DNA of 64,000 nt from Gracilibacillus oryzae (GTDB lineage Bacteria; Bacillota; Bacilli; Bacillales; Amphibacillaceae): the NCBI RefSeq assembly GCF_009498735.1, contig NZ_ML762439.1, forward strand, positions 1 through 64,000. The letters run 5' to 3'. The notes below the pieces were generated by a model. That model saw nothing but the letters and a program-made list of their open reading frames with translations. It was not told the origin of the DNA and searched no databases. Below, one piece after another: positions 9,728 to 17,142 of the stretch (positions within the stretch are counted from its first letter, which is position 1; every line of letters starts with the position of its first letter). The position numbers and the translations under genes are program-made.

Positions 9728-10753
9728 TTATAACGAAACATTTTTTTTGGTTTCATTTGATTCTAATGCAGCTAGTATAATTTTTAATGATTTATAACCT
9801 TCTTCTCCATCAATTAATGGCTGTTTATCATTCAACACACAATCAACAAAATGATCGACAACACCTGAAGAATTTTGCCCGCCATTATCATTTGTCTGAA
9901 TTTTACCTAGCTCATAGTTTACTCTAGATCCATCTGTAAACGTTGCAATAAGGCTGTAGTCAGGGTCATCCTCTAAGCGCAGGTTCCCTTTCTCCCCGTA
10001 AATTACGGTAGAATTATCTTCTCCTCTTTTATAAGCCCAGCTTGCTGTTAACGTACCAATTACTCCATTCTCACTGCGTAAAATAGTAACTGCCTGATCA
10101 TCTACATCACTGTTTTCCTTTGCTGACGACTCAATCATCGACGCAACTTCAACAAACTCTGTGCCTAAAACATATCGGATAACATCAGCTTTATGTACAC
10201 CTAAATCGCCAAGTGCACCAATGAAAGCTTCTTTTTTGCGGAAAAACCAGCTGTTTGCTCCATCAATACTCCAGCCTTCTGGTCCTCCATGGCCAAATGT
10301 TGTCCGAAAGCTGTAAATATTGCCAAGCTCACCATTTGCAATAATTTCACGCGCTTTTTGGTGACTTGCTACAAAACGTTGATTATGGGCAACCATTAAT
10401 TTTTTTCCAGCTCTTTCACTTGCTGCAATCATCTGCTGCGCTTCCTCATCTGATGTTGCCATAGGTTTTTCACAAAGAACGTGCTTCCCATTCTCTGCTG
10501 CAAAAATTGATACAGGTGCATGCAAATAATTTGGTAAGCAGACACTTACTAAATCAGCGCCGCTCTCTGTAATTGCCTGTTTATAATCGGTATATGCTTG
10601 TGCTCCATATTTCTCGGCTGACTTTTGGGCTCTTTCTTCAACAATATCGCAAACCGCCACAATGTCAACGCTGTCATTAGAGGCATACTCCGGTAAATGG
10701 CGATGAATGGCAATACTGCCACAACCAATAACTGCTACTTTTAATTTACTCAC
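9728..10753 (-). CDS. Gfo/Idh/MocA family oxidoreductase
   Basis: A 341-residue NAD(P)-dependent dehydrogenase. The Rossmann motif is VIGCGSIAIHRHL, the EKP lysine is in CEKPMATSDEEA, and ALGDLGVHKADVIRY marks the substrate domain. It is clearly divergent from the paralogue at 7691-8731, so the two probably act at different steps or on different epimers. The GTG start follows AAAGGAGCGATTAAT. It is the second gene of the operon, 15 bp after the ThuA-like gene. Confidence 0.9.
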   Translation of the reverse strand: MSKLKVAVIGCGSIAIHRHLPEYASNDSVDIVAVCDIVEERAQKSAEKYGAQAYTDYKQAITESGADLVSVCLPNYLHAPVSIFAAENGKHVLCEKPMATSDEEAQQMIAASERAGKKLMVAHNQRFVASHQKAREIIANGELGNIYSFRTTFGHGGPEGWSIDGANSWFFRKKEAFIGALGDLGVHKADVIRYVLGTEFVEVASMIESSAKENSDVDDQAVTILRSENGVIGTLTASWAYKRGEDNSTVIYGEKGNLRLEDDPDYSLIATFTDGSRVNYELGKIQTNDNGGQNSSGVVDHFVDCVLNDKQPLIDGEEGYKSLKIILAALESNETKKNVSL

Positions 10754-10768
10754 ATTAATCGCTCCTTT

Positions 10769-11488
10769 TTATTTTGATTCAATTTTTTCCAAAGGTTTGG
10801 CATTTCCATAGGAAGAGTAGGTACGCTTTACAGGATTTGCCCATTTCACTGCATTTTTTATTACTTTTTGAACATCTTCATGATAGTAGGTTGGATAAGT
10901 TTCGTGTCCTGGGCGGAAATAGAAAATACGGCCATGCCCTCTTTTGTATGTACAACCAGAGCGGAAAACTTCGCCGCCTTCAAACCAGCTGACCAATACT
11001 AACTCATCAGGAGCAGGTATATCAAAATGCTCACCATACATTTCTTCTTTTTCTATTTCAATGTATTCTCCAATTCCTTCCACAATTGGATGTGCTGGAT
11101 CAACTACCCACATTCTTTCTTTATCATCAGCTTCACGCCATTTCAAATCACAGCTTGTTCCCATCAGTTTCTTGAAAATCTTTGAGAAATGGCCGGAATG
11201 CAGGACAATTAAGCCCATCCCTTCTAAAACGCGCTGATGGATCTTAGCAACAATTTCATCTTTTACTTCATGATGTGCTAAATGCCCCCACCAGATTAAT
11301 ACATCTGTTTCCGCTAATTTTTCATCAGTTATTCCATGGTCAGGTTCATCTAAAGTTGCTGTATCTACTTCAATTTTATCTTCTGTAAGAAATTGCTTTA
11401 TTGCTCCGTGGATACCATCTGGATATATTTTTGCAACCTCTTCATTTTTCTGTTCATGTCTGTTTTCATTCCATACAAGTACCTTCAC
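10769..11488 (-). CDS. ThuA-like (trehalose utilisation) domain protein
   Basis: A 239-residue ThuA-domain protein with a class I glutamine amidotransferase-like fold. Visible landmarks are [39 protein letters not shown] and [14 protein letters not shown]. In rhizobia ThuA works with the Gfo/Idh protein ThuB in metabolism of 3-keto-trehalose-type compounds. This is the first gene of the operon. The GTG start follows GGAGGGATTCAG. The upstream region holds a nested repeat element and the divergent AraC regulator. The biochemical role of the ThuA fold is poorly defined, so no reaction is claimed. Confidence 0.85.
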   Translation of the reverse strand: MKVLVWNENRHEQKNEEVAKIYPDGIHGAIKQFLTEDKIEVDTATLDEPDHGITDEKLAETDVLIWWGHLAHHEVKDEIVAKIHQRVLEGMGLIVLHSGHFSKIFKKLMGTSCDLKWREADDKERMWVVDPAHPIVEGIGEYIEIEKEEMYGEHFDIPAPDELVLVSWFEGGEVFRSGCTYKRGHGRIFYFRPGHETYPTYYHEDVQKVIKNAVKWANPVKRTYSSYGNAKPLEKIESK

Positions 11489-11686
11489 CTGAATCCCTCC
11501 AATCTTAGTAACCTTATATTATAATAATCTTTATTTTCTGAACATAAATGATATAATCAAAACATGAACTATTTTGCTATTAATTGCGAAACTGCCGGAT
11601 AAAAAAAACTATCGTGATGATAAGACATATTATGTAGCTTTAGGTTAGCATTCTCATGTACTAACTTTGCAACTGCTGATTCGTCG

Positions 11687-11806
11687 CTGGGGGAAAACAG
11701 TCGCTTTCCATGGGCACGGCTTCAGCTTCCTCGGAAAGCCAAAATCGCTTTCCTGCGGGATCTTCAGCTCGCGCTGTTCCCATAGGAGTCTCCCATTTTC
11801 CCCCAG
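11687..11806. repeat. 120-bp inverted-repeat block with CTGGGGGAAAA ends
   Basis: It begins CTGGGGGAAAA and ends with the exact complement TTTTCCCCCAG. The inside is GC-rich, with CTTTCCTGCGGGATC and GAGTCTCCCAT. Weak open frames on both strands come from base composition and are not called as genes. Confidence 0.7.
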
Positions 11807-11944
11807 CTTGTTATCATGTCCTAAACCAATGAGAGAAACGAATATATTGCAAGTATCCAGCATCGATAATTATTAAGTTGAGGCACGTACATTATCTCCT
11901 GTAAGATCTGCATTATCAAAATATAGGGATTGAACTTAAGTGTA

Positions 11945-12057
11945 GTAAATAAACGTAGACTCCTGCGGGATCGGAGGCCTAGACGAGACCCCGCAGTGAG
12001 CGGTTTGGGCGAACGAGGAGGCTCGGCAGACGCCCGCGGAAAGCGGAGTTTATTTAC
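11945..12057. repeat. 113-bp inverted-repeat block of the ACTCCTGCGGGA type
   Basis: It is bounded by GTAAATAAAC at 11945-11954 and its complement GTTTATTTAC at 12048-12057. Internal landmarks are GACTCCTGCGGGATC, GAGACCCCGCAG and CGCCCGCGGAAAGCG. A diverged relative of this block, with GAGACTCCTGCGGGA and GCCCGCGG, is nested in the repeat at 37499-37862. Confidence 0.75.
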
Positions 12058-12177
12058 GGAACGTATCCTAGCATTATATTAATTAGAAAGATACTCGTAT
12101 TCTACATGATATGTCTTATGAGTACATGCTAAATCGGCAGGTATAAGTAGTATATTTACAAAAGGCTGGTGTTATTA

Positions 12178-12942
12178 ATGAAAATTGAGTTTTGCGGGTA
12201 TTCTTATCACAAGCAGAAATTCCATACTTCACACAGATCACGGTTTGGTTCTTATCTTTTCCGGTTACAAATGGACGGCGTTGCTAAGGTAAAGGTTAAT
12301 GATATCACCCATGATATTGAGAAAGGACACTTACTAATCGTGAAGCCTAATGAGGATTATGAACTGTTTATATCAGAAGAGCAGAGCAGCGGGGATTTTC
12401 ATCTGTATTGCGAAGGGGACTGGATTGGCCAGCGATTTAACAATGCACCCAGCTTATCAAAGATTCAAGTAGATGATACATTGCTGGATTTGTGGCATCA
12501 TTTAATAATTGAAGAAAGAAGACCTTTAAAAGAAAGAAACAGTGAACTTACGCATTACCTTTTAAGCGCACTGTGCGTTTCTTTAGAAAGGATATTAGAC
12601 CGCAAAAGTAATGAAATTCAGAGACCGTATATTGTGACGAAAATGATGCGTTACGTTGAAGAATATGCGACAAAGCAAGGGTTTCAAGTCCATGATGTCG
12701 CCAGTCAATGTAATCTGAGTGTTTCACGTTGTGTCCATTTATTTAAAGAGCATGTTGGAGTAACAATAATTGATTACGCTCAATCTATCCGGTTATCAAC
12801 TGCCATCAATCAAATGAAATATACAACAATGACATTAGAGAATATTGCACAGAATTGCGGATTCAGTTCTTATTCTTATTTTCATCGCGTATTTAAGAAA
12901 AAGTACCAGCTTTCCCCACGAAAATATCGGGAAAAGACATAA
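12178..12942 (+). CDS. AraC-family transcriptional regulator
   Basis: A 254-residue regulator. The N-terminal half resembles a cupin-like AraC sensor (HDIEKGHLLIVKPNEDYEL). The C-terminal hundred residues carry the double helix-turn-helix, with the signature ENIAQNCGFSSYSYFHRVFK and ending SPRKYREK. It is divergent from the ThuA/Gfo-Idh operon and very likely controls it in response to the sugar. The ATG at 12178 is preceded by GGTG six bases away; an in-frame GTG at 12169 would add three residues. It is convergent with the response regulator, with only six bases between the stops and no obvious terminator. Confidence 0.9.
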   Translation: MKIEFCGYSYHKQKFHTSHRSRFGSYLFRLQMDGVAKVKVNDITHDIEKGHLLIVKPNEDYELFISEEQSSGDFHLYCEGDWIGQRFNNAPSLSKIQVDDTLLDLWHHLIIEERRPLKERNSELTHYLLSALCVSLERILDRKSNEIQRPYIVTKMMRYVEEYATKQGFQVHDVASQCNLSVSRCVHLFKEHVGVTIIDYAQSIRLSTAINQMKYTTMTLENIAQNCGFSSYSYFHRVFKKKYQLSPRKYREKT

Positions 12943-12948
12943 TAACAT

Positions 12949-13626
12949 TTATCCTGTCATCTCGGAGAGCATTTGCAGTAATTCAACACGATTCTTAATT
13001 TCCAGTTTTTTGTATATAATAGATAAGTAGTTTTTGACTGTTCCTTCACTAATCCCTAAATTCTCTGCAATCATTCGGTTTGTCCAGCCTTTTTTCATAA
13101 GCTGAATAATTTGCCATTCCCGTTTATTAAAGTCCTGGCGATGATTAAAGTGTTCTTTAATATAATGAAGAGAGCTTTCACGTTCAAGTTTCAATAAAAT
13201 GTCCAGCCTCTTCGAGAAGTAATGGACCATTTTCTGTGGTGCGACAAACTTTCCATCAACAATGAATCTAAGCGTCTCTTTAAATTCATCTAAACTAGAA
13301 CTTTTCAGGATATATCCGTCAGCACACACTGATAATACCCTTTCAATTGACTTTTCATCATCATATGCCGAAAGTAAAACAATCTTAATATTCGGATATA
13401 TTTCTTTTAACTTTTTTGCACATTCAATCCCATCCATTACAGGCATATGTATATCTAACAGACATAAAAAAGGTCTTACTTCTTTTTGTCTAATAAAATC
13501 AATCACTTCCTGGCCGTTTTTTAACTTGCCAATCACACGAAATTCGCTCATATCTTCAACAAAACTAGTGATCATATCGCGGAATAATGTTTGAGCCTCT
13601 GCTACTACAACTGTATGTTTTGTCAT
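12949..13626 (-). CDS. Orphan NarL/LuxR-type response regulator with altered acidic pocket
   Basis: A 225-residue protein with an N-terminal receiver domain and a C-terminal LuxR-type helix-turn-helix (REWQIIQLMKKGWTNRMIAE, SEGTVKNYLSIIYKKL). The phospho-acceptor is D58 in LLDIHMPVMDG, with S86 and K108 in place. The paired acidic residues that bind magnesium, normally Asp-Asp, read E10-A11 (VVVAEAQTL), so phosphorylation may be weak or absent. No histidine kinase gene is nearby. The ATG at 13626 follows GGGGGAT; a GTG at 13641 is also in frame. The promoter region carries a perfect SinR-type operator. Confidence 0.9.
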   Translation of the reverse strand: MTKHTVVVAEAQTLFRDMITSFVEDMSEFRVIGKLKNGQEVIDFIRQKEVRPFLCLLDIHMPVMDGIECAKKLKEIYPNIKIVLLSAYDDEKSIERVLSVCADGYILKSSSLDEFKETLRFIVDGKFVAPQKMVHYFSKRLDILLKLERESSLHYIKEHFNHRQDFNKREWQIIQLMKKGWTNRMIAENLGISEGTVKNYLSIIYKKLEIKNRVELLQMLSEMTG

Positions 13627-13733
13627 AACTAAATCCCCCACTTTTTATAATAAACAGGTATATACATTGATCTACGTGATGTACGGTATAGTGAAAGTTT
13701 CTCTTGATGATATTCTTTCGATCGATACTTTAT

Positions 13734-13739
13734 ATTATA
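13734..13739 (-). promoter_or_regulatory. Predicted -10 box of the response-regulator gene
   Basis: TATAAT on the minus strand lies about 110 bp upstream of the start codon. The position expected for its -35 box falls inside the palindrome at 13751-13766. Confidence 0.5.
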
Positions 13740-13750
13740 ACGTATATTTC

Positions 13751-13766
13751 GTTCTTTTAAAAGAAC
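13751..13766. promoter_or_regulatory. SinR-type operator upstream of the response regulator
   Basis: GTTCTTTTAAAAGAAC is a perfect palindrome made of two GTTCTYT boxes, the known Bacillus subtilis SinR recognition sequence, facing each other with two bases between. It covers the expected -35 region of a TATAAT promoter reading toward the response regulator. The SinR-like gene is about 1 kb away. Direct binding is inferred. Confidence 0.65.
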
Positions 13767-13796
13767 ATTTTAGTTTTATATTCCTATTTTGTATTT

Positions 13797-14819
13797 TTAT
13801 TTTGTATTTCTAATTATCTTTAATAATTCTGCTATCCCTTTATTCCATAACTTATGATCTAAGTAAGTATTACAATGGTCATTATATTTATATGAGTAAA
13901 CAGGCTTATCAAACCAAATCGCTTCTTTTATAAATGAACGTGTATTATCCCATTCCAGGTACATATCTGCGTCTTTCACATAACGATAAAGATTATGAAT
14001 ATTCCTTAGCAGATTTATATTTTTGTATAATTGATGATCAGTAATCAAATCATTTACATGTTTGGAATATTTACCTTCCCCAAATAAATAAAATTTTACC
14101 TTTAAATGGTTTTGATTATTCAGTATTTTGCAAATTGCGAAGAAAGCGGATAATTGACTCAAGTTATTCCAATCGTTAGGTACAAGTATTCTAATGCCAG
14201 AAAACCTGTCCATAAAGCTGCTGCCAATTTCACATGCTGCTTCCCGATTAATTTTAGCGAATTTATTATTCACAAACTTAACTGGCATTTTTTTTAGGTG
14301 AAGATGAAATTGAATGGATGCTGAATTGGTTAAATTCAAATGACTTCGTCCATAGAAAAGCTCTTCATACTCTGGTTGAAATACATGCAAGTATGTGTTT
14401 ATTTTCTTCGCACAGATTTTATCTTTTACGTAGTACTGAGGCAAGCCTTGTGAAAAAGTTGTCGCTTCATCATATATGCGGCTATCTTTCAAAATATAAT
14501 CTTTCACATGCTGCCAGTATATTTTTACTAATGAAGGATAGTTATATGTTGCGATCCGAATATTATTTGGAATGGAAAATGCTCCGAATTGGTATCGTAT
14601 ATTCTTATGGCTTCGATTCGTTTCACTGTTCCAGGAAAATGGCGGCAGCATCGTGCCGAATTCACTTAGCTTTCGATAAAGATGAGGATGATATTCTAAT
14701 AGTTGTATATAAATTTGAGATTGGTCATTATAATGGGATTGACACATGGAATATATCTGATCGTATGAAAGGATAGGGTCATATGGATCAATTATCCACA
14801 ATATTGTCTTCCTACTCAT
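13797..14819 (-). CDS. Putative divergent GT-B glycosyltransferase
   Basis: A 340-residue protein without a clear family match by eye. The C-terminal third resembles the nucleotide-sugar-binding half of GT4 enzymes: FYLFGEGKYSKHV, then DADMYLEWDNTRSFIKEAIW and DKPVYSY, similar to the usual EA...G.PV motif. The N-terminal half (ILWIIDPYDPILSYDQI) is unusual. The chosen ATG at 14819 overlaps the end of the SinR-like gene by eight bases and has AAAGGCGAGAG before it; an upstream ATG at 14876 would lie deeper inside that gene. Being translationally coupled to a SinR-like regulator, and after an EpsF-like gene, it probably acts on a surface polysaccharide. Confidence 0.6.
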   Translation of the reverse strand: MSRKTILWIIDPYDPILSYDQIYSMCQSHYNDQSQIYIQLLEYHPHLYRKLSEFGTMLPPFSWNSETNRSHKNIRYQFGAFSIPNNIRIATYNYPSLVKIYWQHVKDYILKDSRIYDEATTFSQGLPQYYVKDKICAKKINTYLHVFQPEYEELFYGRSHLNLTNSASIQFHLHLKKMPVKFVNNKFAKINREAACEIGSSFMDRFSGIRILVPNDWNNLSQLSAFFAICKILNNQNHLKVKFYLFGEGKYSKHVNDLITDHQLYKNINLLRNIHNLYRYVKDADMYLEWDNTRSFIKEAIWFDKPVYSYKYNDHCNTYLDHKLWNKGIAELLKIIRNTK

Positions 14820-15171
14820 TTTCTCTCGCCTTTGGCCCTTTTTCCTTCTCACTATTTTTCCATCTGATGAATTCAAATACTATTTTGTATTCATCGAGAT
14901 TGTATCTTTCCAATCCTATCGCTTTTAACTCATTGACAAAGTCCAGCCATTCTTTATCACTTACTAATATTTCTCCTTCTGTTTGAAGTAAAGTAGCTAA
15001 ATCAGTATTTAGTACTTCTGCCAATTTTTCTACAACTTGTATGGAAGGGTTATCATTCAGATTTCTTTCTAAATTGCTTAGATAGGACTTTGAGATTTTG
15101 GACTTCTCTGCAAGTTCTGATAATGTTAACCCTCTTTGTTTTCTTATTTTACTTATATTTGTACCTATCAT
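14812..15171 (-). CDS. sinR: SinR-like transcriptional regulator
   Basis: A 119-residue XRE-family repressor that aligns along its length with the Bacillus subtilis biofilm master regulator SinR (111 residues). The helix-turn-helix holds LTLSELAEKSKISKSYLSNL and ERNLNDNPSIQ, the latter nearly identical to SinR. The C-terminal segment DKEWLDFVNELKAIGL has the pattern of the SinR/SinI dimerisation helices, and RWKNSEKE matches the SinR tail. It lies between two glycosyltransferase genes as the middle gene of an operon whose promoter region carries SinR-type boxes, implying autoregulation. No sinI antagonist gene is adjacent. It could instead be a paralogue such as SlrR. Confidence 0.85.
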   Translation of the reverse strand: MIGTNISKIRKQRGLTLSELAEKSKISKSYLSNLERNLNDNPSIQVVEKLAEVLNTDLATLLQTEGEILVSDKEWLDFVNELKAIGLERYNLDEYKIVFEFIRWKNSEKEKGPKARENE

Positions 15172-15223
15172 TTGAATAACCCTCTAATCAAAATTATTAT
15201 CTTAACATTTGATCTAACTAAAC

Positions 15224-16342
15224 CTAAATCCCTTCATCCCTTAAATACAAGTATTTCTCTTCTGTTTTCTTTGCAATTTCATCAACATTGAAACCTTTTT
15301 GAAATATCCCGACACTTTCAATTGGGGCTCTTGGTCTAAGATCGTATAGTTTTTCCATTTCACTTACCCATTTGTTTTTGTCCTCTAGAGGTAGAAATTG
15401 TAGAAATCCGGAGCCTAAATCTATTTCTTTCGTAATCGAATCAGAGACTAATGCAGGTAGTCCCGCACACTGAGCTTCAATTAAACTGACTGGATAACCT
15501 TCATGAAGCGATGGGAAAACATATAAATCAAAGGATTGCATCCAATTCTCCACATCCTGTTTTTCACCAAGGATAAATACATGATCTTGTAATTTGTATT
15601 GGACGACCGCTTCCTCTATTTGTTCTTTTAAAGGGCCATCCCCAATTAATGCGAGTTTCGCCTGTGGAATTTTTCTTCTTAACGCTCTGAACGAATCTAG
15701 AAGAAAGGAGTGATTTTTTTGAATCGTATAACCACCAACATGTCCAATTAAAAAATGATCATCTGTTAATCCGAGCTTTTCACGGTATAGTTCTCTCGTC
15801 TTGGTAGAATAAAGAAATTTCTCAAGATCTAGAGCATGCTGAAAATACTCCGCTTGTTTTGCTTTCCATTTGAATAACCAATCTGCAGACTCGGTGGAAC
15901 AAGAAAAATAGTCGGTAGCATGAATTGGCACAAACAAACCAATCAGGGACCTTGAGAGTTTTGTGAATAAATTGCCTTCAATTGCAGTGTTGTAACTGTG
16001 GGCGATCCTTACTGGAATACGGACTCGTCTTGCTTCGCTCAGTGCAATCGCACTTAATTGGTCAATATGACTATGAACGATTATGTAGGATGCATGACGC
16101 TTAAAAAAACTTTTTAACGAACGTTTATATGATAAATATCCACCACTCTTCAATGATGGTATATAATATAAGTGACCTCCCAAGGTTTTAATCTCCGTAT
16201 CAAAGGCACCTTCTTTTGTCGTTAAAAAATCAAATTGAACCTTCTTCCGGTCAATATTCCGGTACATATTCATTAGTAATGTTGGAACACCACTATGGTT
16301 CATACAATCTACTATATGTAATATTCTTAATGCACTTTCCAT
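15224..16342 (-). CDS. Glycosyltransferase family 4, EpsF-like
   Basis: A 372-residue GT-B glycosyltransferase, predicted cytosolic and membrane-associated, adding a sugar to a growing exopolysaccharide unit. The N-terminal part has RILHIVDCMNHSGVPTLLMN and VHSHIDQLSAIALSEA, characteristic of the EpsF type. The donor-binding half shows GHVGGYTIQKNHSFLLDS, ALIGDGPLK and PSLHEGYPVSLIEAQ, containing the conserved E-x7-E pair. The ATG at 16342 has AAAGGAGG seven bases upstream; an ATG two codons earlier sits too close to it. First gene of a three-gene operon with the SinR-like gene (52 bp downstream) and the GT-like gene. Confidence 0.9.
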   Translation of the reverse strand: MESALRILHIVDCMNHSGVPTLLMNMYRNIDRKKVQFDFLTTKEGAFDTEIKTLGGHLYYIPSLKSGGYLSYKRSLKSFFKRHASYIIVHSHIDQLSAIALSEARRVRIPVRIAHSYNTAIEGNLFTKLSRSLIGLFVPIHATDYFSCSTESADWLFKWKAKQAEYFQHALDLEKFLYSTKTRELYREKLGLTDDHFLIGHVGGYTIQKNHSFLLDSFRALRRKIPQAKLALIGDGPLKEQIEEAVVQYKLQDHVFILGEKQDVENWMQSFDLYVFPSLHEGYPVSLIEAQCAGLPALVSDSITKEIDLGSGFLQFLPLEDKNKWVSEMEKLYDLRPRAPIESVGIFQKGFNVDEIAKKTEEKYLYLRDEGI

Positions 16343-16362
16343 GTTCATCCTCCTTTAATATA

Positions 16363-16390
16363 AAGAACAATTAATTCTCTATAAAGAACA
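16363..16390 (-). promoter_or_regulatory. SinR-type operator of the glycosyltransferase-sinR operon
   Basis: On the minus strand, GTTCTTT at 16384-16390 faces AGAGAAT (6 of 7 match to the inverse box) at 16375-16381 with two bases between, the same geometry as at 13751-13766. A second direct GTTCTTT lies at 16363-16369, exactly 21 bp further on, two helical turns. All three boxes lie between a possible promoter (TTGACA at 16422-16427, TATAAC at 16396-16401, with a poor 20-base spacer) and the start codon. Confidence 0.65.
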
Positions 16391-16514
16391 TAATGTTATA
16401 GTCTCATGATTGATGGTAGCTGTCAACTTTTTTTCTTTATAACGATCATTTTCGACACGAAAAAGTATGCTGTTTTTATTAATCCCTTCATCTCAATTCC
16501 TTATTATTGGATAC

Positions 16515-16542
16515 AAAAAAAACCACTAGGATACTAGTGGTT
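16515..16542 (-). terminator. Terminator of the DUF5392-like gene
   Basis: A nine-bp stem AACCACTAG/CTAGTGGTT with a four-base loop is followed on the minus strand by a run of eight T. It overlaps the second, downstream stop codon (16541-16543) rather than the first stop at 16655, supporting 16541 as the ancestral gene end. Confidence 0.8.
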
Positions 16543-16981
16543 AATCTTGCATCATTCTCTTCCGTTCATTCTCTTCCGTTAAAAAATTCATGAATGTCTG
16601 GATTCCAATTCTTGGCTGATTCTTAATTAATGCAATATAATCTTTCTTCTTATATTAATTGAGAACATCACTTTTCTCGATCCTGTTAACAATATGCTCC
16701 ATTTCCAGCTCTTTAATCTTTTTCTTTATCCGTTTGCTTTCTTTGTATAGAGCTAGACCAACTGATGCCATTAAGGCATAGATCAATATCGCTGCAAGCA
16801 TATCATTTTGGAAACCGCCAAAAAACAGGAAAAAGATCAAATTAAAAAAGGATATAAAAATTAAAGGTGTTGCAAACATCATATATTTTGTATTTTTTTT
16901 CATTAAAGGTCCAATTTTTGCAAATAGCTTCTCTAACTCTGACTTTATAAATAACGGTATCTCGCTTGTAAAGGAAAACAT
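16541..16981 (-). pseudogene. DUF5392/YwnF-like membrane protein interrupted by an in-frame stop
   Basis: From the ATG at 16981 (behind GAGGAGGTATAAA) 108 codons encode a protein with two membrane segments (FATPLIFISFFNLIFFLFF and AAILIYALMASVGLALY) and a basic tail, ending at TAA 16655-16657. Reading on in the same frame gives 37 further codons (YKKKDYIALIKNQPRIGIQT and on) before a second TAA at 16541. The combined 146 codons is about the length I recall for the Bacillus YwnF family, and the extension has a protein-like composition. It may be a nonsense mutation leaving a truncated but possibly working protein, or a sequencing error. The family assignment is tentative; its function is unknown. 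Confidence 0.6.
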
Positions 16982-17142
16982 TTTATACCTCCTCTTATCT
17001 ACAATATACCCTAACATTGAACTATATTAAACATTCTTATTTTATAACTATTATAATGTATACTATTTCGTTCAGTCAAAGACTATGCTTTACCTTGAAT
17101 TAATTAAGATTAATAGCTTATTATTAAATGGAGGTGATAAAA

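Larger units (their letters stand above)
11592..12140. repeat. Nested inverted-repeat element in the ThuA operon/AraC intergenic region
   Basis: The outer arms 11592-11637 and 12102-12140 are imperfect inverted repeats sharing CTGCCG and ATAAGACATAT.ATGTAG. Inside are two GC-richer blocks, each with its own terminal inverted repeat and each listed separately. No credible gene was seen in the roughly 690 bp between the divergent coding regions. The block composition is clearly higher in GC than the flanking DNA. No target-site duplication was identified with confidence. Confidence 0.65.

Noticed and set aside
11654-11876. Small overlapping coding regions on both strands
   Set aside because: They lie wholly within a GC-rich inverted-repeat block and have no ribosome binding site and no protein-like composition.
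13670-13695. Operator-like TACAT...ATGTA symmetry before the response regulator
   Set aside because: The arms are only five bases with a long unmatched centre, which is not above chance in AT-rich DNA.
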